A stretch of 64,000 nucleotides of DNA from Mastacembelus armatus (taxonomy: Eukaryota; Chordata; Actinopteri; Synbranchiformes; Mastacembelidae). The translations under genes and the position numbers were made by a program. Below the pieces are notes generated by a model. It was given only the letters and a program-made list of their open reading frames with translations. It did no database searches and was not told the origin of the DNA. Below, piece after piece: positions 1 through 12,900 of the stretch (position 1 is its first letter; every line of letters starts with the position of its first letter). Location of the stretch: positions 20,879,165 through 20,943,164 of the forward strand of contig NC_046649.1 of the NCBI RefSeq assembly GCF_900324485.2. Reading direction: 5' to 3'.

Positions 1-951
1 GAGAAATCTGCTCTGTTGAAAAAGGTTTTCAAAGACTACTTGAGAGGTGCTGATAATGGATGGCTGAGGGGTAAAAGAAACTATGTCATCGTCTTTGCGG
101 TGTGAGTGTGGACAGGACAGAAATGAGGGCGTAGGGAGGAATCTGCTAAATCTCAGAGGATTTCTTCAGTGCACAGAGCTCTCTGGCTGGGAGGAGAAAC
201 AGTGATGCTAAAAATGAATTTCTCCCACCTTCAAAAATGTATAGGGGTGGATTAAAACCAATATACTGCAACAAGGGCAGGGACTGCACATTTATGTGAC
301 ACTGACTTTTGAACCAGCCAGCAAAAAGTCTTTGTTGGTGCCTGGCCTCAGTTTTCACCTTGTAAGAGGGCCGACCTCTAAATGGATCTTAGATTTGTGA
401 ATGGAATTAAAGTTGAATACTGCCTGCAGCTTTACCAGGCGTTAATGTTACCTTTATATTTCATGTTAACAAACAATTGCTGGTCTAACAACACCACATA
501 AAAACTGGCATTAAATTTCATGCCAGCACTTTTGACACAAGTTAACAGCGAAGCTCAATGTAGCTTTGTTTTTACGCTGCACCACCTGCAGCTGGTGATG
601 TGATTTGATCACACTGTGTGATCAGCGATGGTTAAAGGAACACTTTATGTTTACTTTGTTTTTTTCAGCAAAAAACAGACTTGGTTGTTGAGATTTTACT
701 TACAACAAAAACATGATTATGGTGGAGAATTTCAAACAAGCTATCATGAAAAAGATGATGTGTTATAAGATCAAATCAGTTTAATTGCCTGTTGTCCATA
801 CGTCTATTATTTATACCTTGTCTTATTGAGGGTTGGAGGAAATGCCCCAGGCCCAAACCTAGCCCCAGCCCTTTTCTGTGCAACAGTAGCGCTAACCACT
901 GCACCAACTGCACCACTGTGACCCTCATTAAAATAGATTTTTGTCTGTCAG
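1..951 (+). other. svil: svil intron (5' end of window)
   Basis: No coding exon is visible before the acceptor CTGTCAG at 945-951. The stretch is AT-rich intronic sequence. Positions about 785-930 look like a degenerate tRNA-headed SINE read on the minus strand. I see no supervillin-like reading frame here, so the window opens inside a supervillin intron. Confidence 0.6.
785..930 (-). repeat. degenerate SINE-like fragment
   Basis: On the minus strand the sequence reads GCAGTGGTTAGCGCTACTG followed by GCACAG and AAGG. This resembles the tRNA-derived head of common fish SINEs (box A region). The rest is decayed and no tail or target-site duplication is clear. It ends about 20 bp before the first svil exon in the window. 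Confidence 0.35.
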
Positions 952-3900
952 AGTGGCGCTGCTGAAGAAGAGTGGTGAGGAGGACTGGAAGAACCGGATC
1001 AACAAGAAACAGGAAGTGGTTAAAGTGGCATCCACTGAGCAGCAGGCTCAGTGGGAGACAGAGCAGACCTGCCATAAGAAGGTCAGTCTCTACATGAGTG
1101 TGTGTGTGTGTGTGTTAATAACACACACGTTCATATTCACATTCACTGTAACTACAAACATATTCATCCAGAAACACAGTTTAGTAACATTAGCATCATT
1201 CTGCAGTCTCTACTTTGTTGTATCTTCTAACAAAGCAGGGCTTTATAACAAGCACATAATGGCTTGTGTATGCAAACATACAATGTAGAGTATGTTCTTT
1301 TACCTGGATAACTTCACTTACAGTGACAGCTACAAACAGTTTCCAACAGTAAAATTAAATGTCAACAGATTAACTGTGAACATCTTTTTGAAAGACTTCT
1401 CAATAAAGTTGCATTGTTGCTGTCCCATTCACTGTAAACAGAACTGTTCACTCATGAATACACCTCCAATGTAACCAGAAGTAGATGATTGCAAGACAGT
1501 TTCCAGGTTATAATTTCTAATATTTCCTTTGACGCCTTAATAATTACATCATTTAGTCAAATTGGACTTTTCCTATAGTCCTGTAGTTCCTGGAGTACAA
1601 CTAGGACTGTGTTGTGATCTTACTGTGATCTTGTGTTATGTGTGTATGTCCCTGAATAAAAAAATGCAGATATTTCTTAAAGATATTCCACATATTATGG
1701 GATATTAACAATCACCAGTGACACATTTCATCCTCCATGCCAGCTCCCACTCTTTTAGCTAAGTGCTCCTTTCACTTTCCCTTATTAGCCCATCTGTTGT
1801 TTGAGCGCAGTCATCCATCTCAACGCAGCATAGACTATAATCACAAAAAAACATAAGGGGCACAGGGGAATAGTGGAATGAGTGGCCTCTAGAGGAGTAT
1901 TGGGGATATAGTCTCTCAGATGTGGATAGACATCAGGCTAAATTTCACTTAAACCTCAACACTTGAAAGCTTGTTTGACAGAAGGCAATGTTCAACAATC
2001 TCTTGTACTATGTATTTAAATGCATCTCTATTGGTTTAAACAGTAAATAGAGTTACATTTATGAGCTCAAAGAACCTCTGATTTCAGGATTTAAAGCTTT
2101 TTTCCTACAGGTCTTTTATTTCACATTAGTATTCTGCAGGGTGAAGCTGCCTGCCCAAACCCTGGATTGTAATCCTCCAGGCAGGCTCACCCCCAAACCT
2201 ATTAAAGAAACAATGGCTGCCCCCCTCCTCCATCTGACCACACACTTCCCCTGTTTTTAACCCCTCAGGAAGAAGGGGTAGCCGTTCAAGACCCCTCTGC
2301 TGTGTCTGTGTCTGAGCAGCTGTGGGTAAGACCCGCTGGCAGCCGCACATCAACACGAAACCAGTCAGCCTTGTGGGGGACTTGTGGAGTCCAGTTACAG
2401 CTTTGTGTGGGTGCTGTGCGAGGTTGCTCTTTGTTTTCTTGGGTGCACCTTACTGACCCTCTGTAATGCTCCCTGGTAGCTGCTGGGGCTTAGCTTTCTG
2501 AACTTCTGCTGCGTCATCTTTAAAGGGGCATTAAGTAATCCATCTACATCAAACTAAAGCTGTCTAGAGGTAGTTGAGCCTGAATCTGGTTCAACATCAA
2601 GATAAATATCTTGAAACTCTCCAGACTTTGCACCATCATTGACTACCAACCTTTTTTTGCCCAATATTTAGGGGCAAGGAAGTCCATTAAACATTACAGG
2701 CTTCCTGCCAGTTCACTGCGTCGCTACTCTATTATGATATAGTTGTTGAAAAAACATGTTTTCTCTCTGCTCATCTCATGTGGTGTCATGAAGCTTCATT
2801 GAAATGCTCACAGCTTGTGGAGAGATGGGACCACTGACCTATGATGAAGAGCCATGAAAATAGTCACAAACCATAAACCTGCTATTACTTAATGCACCTT
2901 TAAAGTTTATGTTGTCTTTCTGCTGCAGGCTAAATGCCAGAGGAAGTGGCTTTTGTAATTTGCTGCTTTATTACTAACATTACAAGTTTACACTCTAGGG
3001 GCCACAAATTATTTTTTATTAAATCTCTTAAAGATACACTGAAAATCATATGTATGTTCTGCATGTGTGTTTTAAAACAATGAAATTAATGATAAAGTTA
3101 ATTTATTATTAATTTCACAAAAATGTTTGTGGGCAAAGTTTTTGCATTAGCTTTTGAAGTTGAAGGACAGGGAGTAGTTTAACACTCAGACATGGTGCTT
3201 TCCCAGTTTCTGTCCCTCTCTCCTTTGCATCCATCCCTCGTCCTTATCTGAATGTTCCTTGTTTTTCCTTCCGTTTCATCCTTATCCTTCTTCCACATAT
3301 CCATCCTCCTCTACATCTTACAGGAACCTGTGTTCTCTTCCACCTTTTCTCCTCCTATCTCCCTTGGCCAAAAGTGTCAGTATATTGAGCATCACAGTCA
3401 GGTAAGAACATGCACCTGGCACACCTGAATGGGCTGCATGCGCTGGAGTCTTATCATTCTTGCTTGGTTTGTAGGGGATGGGTGCGTTCTTGCTGTTTCT
3501 TGAATTGTTGAGACTGATTTGGTTTGGACAGTATGAGCACAAATCAGGGTACAGCGATCACTTCTACTATGGAGTAGTGTAGACTATATAGTCTAGAAAG
3601 GACATGCACTTAGCACGCTTGAATGCATCAAATCGTTTTATATCTGCTTGGATTGATGCATGGAGAATTGCTCTATGGGAGCGGTGGAGTCACATGAAGT
3701 TAGAGTGAAGCTGAATGAGAAGTCATGTAGTTCTGGTAGTGTTGTTTAATAGATGCAGTGATGTTCAAAAGCTTCTGCTTTGGCTCCACGATCTTATTGT
3801 TTGTTTTGATGCAGCTCTTTAAGCAAAAACGTCTCCAACGTGGCTGAAAATGAAGCCTACAGTGTCATCCTGCAGTTTATTCAAACATTTAGCACTTTAA

Positions 3901-6900
3901 CTTCTTATTCCCTGATAACATGTCTGATTTCCTCTCCTCTGTGCAGAAGACTGGAGAGAAGATCGATGCCCAGATGACCATTGAGGAGAGGAAACAGATG
4001 ATTTCGACTCGTGAGGATGCCTGGAGGACAAAAGGCAAAGGAGCAGCCAATGACTCCACCCAATACACAGTAGCTGCCCGCATGGTCAAGAAAGGTCAGT
4101 GCACAAACTAGCTGTTATATGTCAATGCTCACTGAGTTGTATGCCATTTATAAATGCCACTGGGTACATTTTATTTGTAAAAATACACCCCAGCAGAGTG
4201 AATCAGACAATGAGCTGCAACCAAAAATCCTTTTTGTGCTGTGTAAACTTATCTTAGCTTATTTAAAATATAGCTCTGTTCATTTGTTAATAAAAATACT
4301 GAGAAATGTGTGATTGTGAGCCGTCGCATAGTTTTTACCAAAATATACTTGTTTTTGTTGTGAAATGTAGGAGGTTTGATGATTTTCTTTTTTTGACATT
4401 GCTGGGAATTTTAGAAAATCATGTTTTCAAAAACTTGTTTTGATTACTGTAAAACATCCTGGACTAACAGGAAGTTCAAAGTCTTTCCAAAGAGTCTGAT
4501 GTTTTTTTGACCTCGTGTAAATTTTGGCATCTGTGTCTGCAGGCCTGGCAGCCTCCTCCTCAGTTATCAGTCCCATCCTGTCACCAGTTTCCACCAAACT
4601 CAAGAGCAGCACACCTGCTGTCAGCAAACCACAAGAGGGTGAGACGTGGGTCCTGGAACAGGCCAAATTATGTGTTTTTAGTTGGTTAAAGAGAGTTTTA
4701 TGTCAGTGTTGTGTGGGTTTATCCACAGAAATTGAGGCCAGGCCTGACATGGAATCAGACAAGAAACTGGAGAAATTGGAGAGCTTTTTGGGACGTCTGA
4801 ATAGCAAAGGTTGGTTTTTAATTCCTTTCCTGAATTTCTTGACCTGTTTTCCTTTTCTTCACTGCATTATGGTCTGATCTTGTCTTGTTTATGTTTTTCT
4901 TTGTTGTTCAGTTGCAGGTCTGCAGGAAACCACCATAACAGTAACAGAGAAGGCAGTGAAGGAAGTGATGAAACTGGATGACGAGATCTTCTCCAAGTTT
5001 TACAGACGAGTTGCTGAATTTCCACGCATACCCACCAGGATCGAGATCAACGAGGACTTTGACACCATCTTTGGTTCTCAGGGTCCCAAGTAAGAAAATT
5101 GAGCGTCTTTATAATGGAGGGTTTCATGGCACATCTTGACTCATGATAGATTTACCCACTGCTCATAACAGCACCTAGTGTTTTTAGAGTTTTAATTAAG
5201 CAGTTAAGCTTTTCAATTACTCATGAAGCCATTTCCATCACTTTTTCCATTCCCTCCATACACCAGGCTGACTTCAGCTATGGTGCAGCACAAGCGGTCA
5301 GTGCGTCCGTCCAGGAATGTCCCAGCATCCAGAAACCCTCTGAAGATGCTGGCAGCCAGGGAGGACATCAGACACGAGTACACGGAGCAGAGACTGAACG
5401 TGGCCCAGCTGGAGAGCAAGAGAATGACGACTGAGAAGAGTGAGTTCAAAGACGACACCGTGTGTTCACGTACGATGTGTGTGTGTGTCTGAGACAGAAA
5501 CAGAAACATGCTGCAGAGGAGTAATTACAGCACTAACATTTCTGTCATGTTTGTATCTCCATGCTGTATCTGTGTATAAACAGTACTAATTGGAATTGAG
5601 CCTTGTATGACCCACTTCAATGGCAGTAGCAGAGTTTACTACTACAGTGTAATGAAGCTCTTACTGTATTTTCTACCCTGATTGTAGGTTCATGATTTTG
5701 TAAGGTATGTCTCTGTCACTGCAGTGAGTAAAAGCTCAGAGTACTCTGAAGCCGCTCTGGCTGGTCTGGCCAGTAAAGAAAACTTCAGCAGTGTGAGTCT
5801 GCGCAGCGTCAACGTCTCAGAGCAGATGTCCAACAACAGCGCTGTCCCATACAAAAACATCATGCTGATGCAAATCAAAGGTAAAAGCCCCTTTCGGACT
5901 GTGCTCAGCTGTATAATGTGATCACTTTTTCTACATGATCCCTGCCATTATCCATCCATCCATCATCTATACCCACTTATTCCTTAACCAGGGTCACGGG
6001 GATCTGCTGGAGCCTATCCCAGCTCTGTTTGGGTGGAAGCCCTGCCATCATCGTTCAAGAAAACACATTGTTGTTTTCACACCTTAGTTTTTGCAGGGAT
6101 TGACAGATAAACTAGCTCTGGCATGATAATTTGTGGAAGTGGGAGCTGCTGTAGTTCATTTTATAGTTATTAGGACAGTCATGTCAAACTGTGAAGTACC
6201 TTCTGTCTACATTTTTTAAAAAAATGCTCTGAGGGAACAGAAAGTAGGACCTTAGCAGATTAACAAAGCTGACGTTCTTCTCTCCAGGCCGTCGCCACGT
6301 GCAGACCAGGTTAGTAGAGCCGAGAGCGTCTTCACTGAACAGTGGAGACTGTTTTCTGTTGGTCACCCCAGAGCACTGCTTCGTCTGGATCGGAGAGTTC
6401 TCAAACGTCATAGAGAAGGCAAAGGTGAGATCTGTACCTGTATTAAAACAGGCTGTGCCTGATTTAAAGGGTTTTTTGTTTGAAATGAAGAACATCAAGG
6501 CCATTGGCATCTGAACAAAGACTGTTCATTGATGATTCTGCCTTTCATTTAGATTGTGTGCACACACTGGCCCATCTGTGCTTTCCATCAAACAAATGCT
6601 TCAAGTCTAAAGCTCCTCCATTTTCCCAGAGGAGACCTGTCTAGACACTTTTTAATAAACATTTGTTTTGGTGGTTCAGTGCTGTTTACTCATTTTATTA
6701 TAATTTTATTCACAAACAGCTCAACAACATTCAAAGTCTCTTCACAACTTGTTCTGTCTTTCATATCTGACCAGCTAAGTGGTACTCAGTTAGCCAGTCT
6801 CAGATTAATCAAGAAAAGATGAGTACAAGGGTATGAGACACTGACTACTCACTCTCTGTATTAGCATTAAGGTATTTCTTGTGTACAGGCGATAGATTTG

Positions 6901-9900
6901 GCTACATTCATCCAGACAAAGAAGGACATGGGCTGCAGAGCAAACCAGGTACTGACCATTGAGGAAGGAGTCACCCCACAGGGTCCAGATACCCAGCAGT
7001 TCTGGGCAATCCTTGGAGGCCAGATGGCGTACCAAGGTAAGAACTGAACTCTCAACACTCACAGAATAGCTAAGTTTGTTGCTCTCCGAATTGTTTGCAG
7101 AACTTTTAGTTTGTATTAAAATTTGAGCATAGCTATTCTGTTAAAAATGAGAGGATGCCTGCCTGCTGACAATACGCTGATAAATGGGATATATGTTTGT
7201 GCCATAGCGGCGGGGCCACCAGAGGAGGATGAGGAGTTCGAAAATGCCATCGTGGAAACCAACTGTATTTTCAGGCTGCAGGATGACAAACTGGTTCCTG
7301 ATGACGATGAGTGGGGGAAGGTTCCTCGCAGCTCTCTGCTGACGTCCAAAGAGGTCAGTGAACCTGCATGTGTTATGTGTCCACCCAAGACATGTTTTCA
7401 TCAGCAATGATCAGATCTGCTTGTAGTTACACTTTAGCTCATTCTACTCGGAGAAGAATCATTTTTCTGGTGACAGCACCCCATTTGACCATAATGCATT
7501 GCAGCATCAACACATGCACTGTTTCCTAATATGTAACAAAATATACACTAGAGCATCTGATGGATTTTATATCTAATCCACCCAGATTTGAATATTAAAA
7601 TATTTTTTAGAAGCTGCCTGTTCTGCACACTGGTTTTAATATGTTGCTTAGCAACAACAGGTGCTTTGGCGAGCATCTCCTACATCCATCGATGCACAGC
7701 TGCTGCTGCAAAATGAAATGTGTTAACTATATAGGGGCTATGACCAGGGAGCCCTGTATACATTATTGAATTATATTAACTGCTGCTCTATTCACTCTGT
7801 TGTGCAAATTATGATTTTGTCTTTCATTATTATGTATATTTTCTATTGTACATTGCTTTGAATTTAAATCCTGTGCATACGCTCAAGCACAGAGAGAAAA
7901 TATGCATATCGGTTACCAGTTTGTGTGATTTTTATTAAAAATAAAACAGCTGTGCAATATATTGTGTCCATTGTTTTTGCTGTGCTGTGTGTGCTGCAGG
8001 TGTTGGTGTTTGACTTTGGTAGCGAGGTCTACGTGTGGCACGGCAAAGAGGTGGTCCTGGCTCAGAGGAAGGTGGCCTTCCAGCTCGCCAAGCACCTCTG
8101 GAACGGCACATTTGACTACACCTGCTGTGACATCAACCCTCTGGACCCCGGAGGCTGCAACACACTCATACCCAAGTGAGAATACAAGCAATTGATTTTC
8201 TGTGATCTGACCGGTGATGGTGTTAAATGATATAAATATAAAGAATGTACATTTATTTCCCTGAAGGAATTAATTTAAATTGAACTGAGCTTCACAACAC
8301 CAAATAATTTATTAAGCACGGTCTTACTGTTAAATGAAATAATATTTCCATCTTTCCTTGTGTCTGTGTGTCTGTAGAAAGGGCCAGGGCCGTCCTGACT
8401 GGGCAATATTTGGCAGACTGACAGAGCACAATGAGACAATCTTGTTCAAGGAGAAGTTCTTGGACTGGACTGAAGCAAAGTCGCCCACACCAAAGGAAGG
8501 CGGCGAGCTCATACCTGAGCAGAAGGTGCAAATTCAGTGCTTGTTGTATGAGGATAAAGATGTTAATTACATCAGAGCTCACACAGATCAAAGACTCTCC
8601 ATATGTTTCCTCTGCTGTCCCATCTGCTTATTTATTGGACTCACACAAAATCTCAGTTAATGGTGCCAAGATCAGTTTGTCACTGGGCACTGAGACTGAA
8701 ACAAGAATAAGAGCACAGGGAAAAAGAGAGCATATTCCTTTGGGTAGAGGCTTAACAAAGCATCATAGTGAAGCATCGAGAGGTTCCTTATTCTTCCTAT
8801 CACATCTTTTTATTTCATTATTCATAATTTCTACCACTGGTCTTTGCCGCTTTCTCCCAGGAGGCCCCAGGAAGAGGGTGCCGGCCTTATGATGCTACCT
8901 TGATGCTGCCCGTATTGCAGTCGTCCATTTCCACCATTTTGGAGGGGGTAAACGTGGGGCGTGGCTATGGTCTGGTGGAGACCGAGGACCACATGAGGAC
9001 TCAGGAGATCGGCACGGTGTCAGTGGATGTCTGGCACATCCTGGAGTTCGACTACAGCCGCCTCCCACGTCAGAGCATTGGCCAGTTCCATGAGGGAGAC
9101 GCCTATGTGGTCAAGTGGAAGTACATGATCAGCACATCAGGTCAGTCACTGTGGACTCCAGTGTTTATGTGTCGATGCAAATTAAAATCTCTACAAAGCA
9201 GAAACATCACAGCAGCTGCATTCATACCAAAACTAAACTACTATGTAACGTCCAAAGTCAAGTGACCTTAGACAAGAAGTAACATAAATTCAAAAACAAT
9301 ACCCTGGTAGATTAGCAACTATAGTAATAATTCTGCTGCAATAAGAACATTATTACAGCATTGAAAATGTTTGTTTGTTGTGCATGTGTGCTTCAGTGGG
9401 TCGTAGGCAGAACCCTGAGGCGAGGAGCACTGGACCAGGGAAGGAGAAATGCTGCTACTTCTTCTGGCAGGGCCGCCACTCCACCGTCAGCGAGAAGGGA
9501 ACGTCTGCGCTGATGACAGTGGAGCTGGACGAGGAGCGAGGGGCACAGGTACAGGCTGATCAAAACAGAAAGTCTGAATCTCAAATATGTGTAAAATCTT
9601 ACTTAATCTTAATCTTAATCTTAATAAAGTCTTGTTTTTGAAACAATAATAATAATATTAATAACAATGAACAATAATAATCACAACATCAGCCATTTCA
9701 GTGTTGTGCAACAACTTTTCACTAATCTTCTGAGTTAACTTTCCCAGTAATATTAATGTGCCCATTCTGAGGGTAAGTGGACAGTAAATCATGTGTTTGT
9801 GTGTCACAGGTTCAGGTGCAGCAGGGGAAGGAGCCTCCATGTTTCCTGCAGTGCTTCAATGGGGGGATGATTATTCATGCTGGCAAAAGAGAGGAGGAGG

Positions 9901-12900
9901 AGGAGAACACTCAGAGTAATCATTTTCACTTTTTCTCTTTCTCTACTGGCTAGAAATGAATTCCTCACTTCCAAGCAAGGAAAAGGACTAAACTAGACAG
10001 ACTGATTTGTTTTAATGAATAGGGTCTGAAAACCATATCTTACTTTTCCTGCTTCACCCAGTGTGAATGTACAGGCACACAAAGAGGCCATCATGAAACT
10101 TAAGCAAATGAAATAATTGTCCTTCGTCATCACTGCACTTTGTGACCAATATTTCACCTGTGGCAATAATTCTGCTGCAAAATATTCATTTGGTGCATTT
10201 TGCATAAACCTTGGAGTTTGATATTAGAATATACGAGATAATTTCCAAAATAATACCTTCATAATTTGACTAAAATGTTGCTTATTCTTACAAAGGTTTT
10301 TGGCATTAAGGTAAAAGACATAATGGGCCACTGTTTTTACACATTGTAGTAAGATAGTTTCAGTTTGGTTGTGTGTTTTGTTTTATTTTATTTTTTTAAA
10401 CTTTATTTTACAGGGTTTCTGTGAGCACGAGAAAAAATGCAAACATACACATGATATATGATGAATGAACCACATTCATTCAATGTTATTGTTCATCCTG
10501 CGCCTGTCCAGGTGAGTGGCGTCTGTACTGTGTTCGGGGTGAGGTGCCGGTGGAGGGCCACCTGCTGGAGGTGGCGTGCCACTGCAGCAGCTTGCGCTCC
10601 AGAGCCTCCATGATCCTGCTCAACATCAACAACGCCATCATCTACCTGTGGCACGGCTGCAAGACACAGCTGCACACTCGCAGCGTGGGCAACACGGCCG
10701 CACTCAAGATCAAAGAGCAGTGAGTTTTATAAGGCGGGAGATGTAGTCACAGTGGGAACTGTGACTTTTGTGGTCAGCATGAATCACCAAACATGATGCA
10801 TAGTGCCACATATAGCGAATTGACTTGTTTTGTTGTTTTCAGGTGTCCTTTGGAAGCAGGTCTGCACAGCAGCAGTAAGGTGACAATCCATGAGTGTGAT
10901 GAGGGAGTGGAGCCTCCGGGCTTCTGGGAGGCCTTGGGGAGAAAAGACAGGAAGGCCTATGACTGCATGTTGCAAGGTACAGTACATGACACAGTCCTCT
11001 AAGTTACAAAATACCTGCCAAAATTCTCAAATGCATCTCATTATTTAATGTTTACTTAAAGATATAAGTAGGACTATGCTCTACAGTACAGTAGTATCTT
11101 AAGTTAACACAGTCTGATTTAGGTCAATATGATTAAGACACCCAGTGGGTGTTTTAAAACATCTTACGGTGTCATAACCAGTTCTGGACCCAAGTGCTAC
11201 AGTTATAGGTAAATGTGAACATGTTCATTTCTGAATTTCTTCACAGATCCAGGAAAATTCAACTTCACTCCCCGGCTCTTCCAGCTGAGCAGCACATCTG
11301 GAGATTTTGTGGCAACTGAGTTCTTCCACCTGTCCAGAGCTCCAGATTTAGTCAGCTCTCTGCCTTTCCTGCAGGAAGATCTTTACAATGTACCACAACC
11401 TGGTGAGGGCTCCACATTAGTGCACACTCAAAACGTACACAAAATAAAAACGAGTTGCTAGTATGCAGGTTTCACACTTAAAAGATTTTTATTGTACATA
11501 CACCAAGGTACATTATTTTATATTCAAAGTAGAACTCTTCTCTCTTGTCCACAGCGTTGTTTCTGGTGGATAACTTCCATGAGGTTTACCTCTGGCAGGG
11601 CTGGTGGCCTCAGGACAGCGAGTGCACCGGCTCAGCCCGTATCCGCTGGGATTCAGACAGAAAGTGTGCAATGGAGACCGTGCTGCAGTACTGCAAAGGT
11701 AAGACAAGGTGATGGAGAAATTATTCAGTGAATGGCAGGTGATTGCTGTTTTAAATACAGTAAACCCCCGAAATTCATGGATGGATTTAGATCTTATTCA
11801 ATTCAATTCAATTCAATTTTATTTGTATAGCGCCAAATCACAATACAAATCATCTCAAGGCACTTTACAAAAACTAAAACTAAAAACCCAACAATTTCCT
11901 TATGAGCAAGCACTTGGCGACAGTGGAGAGGAAAAACTCCCTTTAAGGGAAGACAAAGCCTCCAGCAGAACCGGGCTCAGTCTGGGCGGCCATCTGCCTC
12001 GACCGGTTGGGGTGAGTGGATAGAGCAGAGAGAAAAGAACAGCAACAATAAACAACAAATAGACACTGCAAGTTGGTGGGACCAGTAACTGCACATCAGC
12101 GATAAACAGCTCCAGGACCAGGGACACCTGCAGAAGGTACAGAGAGAGAGAGAGAGAGAGAGGGAGGGAGAGAGCACAAACTAGGGGAGAGAGAGCACAA
12201 GGTTAGTAACATTCAATGGTGGAATATACATGAGGTGGGAGAGAAGGGGGGGGGTTAGGGTAGGGGAGCTCAGTGCACCGATGGTCCTCGGGCAGTCTAG
12301 GCCTATAGCAGCATAACTAACTAAGGGATGGTTCAGGGTTGCCTGAAGCCAGCCCTAACTATATGCTTTGTCAAAGAGGAAGGTTTTAAGTCTAGCCTTA
12401 AAAGTACAGAGAGTGTCTGCCTCCTGAACCCAGGCTGAGAGCTGGTTCCACAGGAGAGGAGCTTGATAGCTAAAGGCTCTGCCTCCCATTCTGCTTTTGA
12501 GAACTCTGGGAACCACAAGTAGGCCTGCACTCTGAGAGCGAAGTGGTCTATTGGGATAATATGGTACTATGAGGTCTTTAAGGTATGAAGGAGCTTGATT
12601 ATGAAGGGATTTGTATGTGAGAAGAAGGATTTTAAATTCTATTCTATATTTTACAGGGAGCCAATGAAGAGAAGCCAATATAGGAGAAATATGATCTCTC
12701 TTGCTAGTTCCTGTCAGGACTCTGGCTGCGGCATGGATTTATTATTCAGCTGGGAGAGGAAAGGATATTGTGCTGCACAGTGTGCTGTGATTTTAATCAA
12801 ACCCGGTGAACTTTTCTTAACTTGATATCAGAATTATTGTGCCAATGTTTTCTTGCAGAGAAAAACGAGAAGAAGCCTCAGAAGTCGTATCTGATCCACG

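Noticed and set aside
5213-5509. Minus-strand frames across svil exons
   Set aside because: Shadows of the svil exons, which match supervillin with correct splice phase on the + strand.
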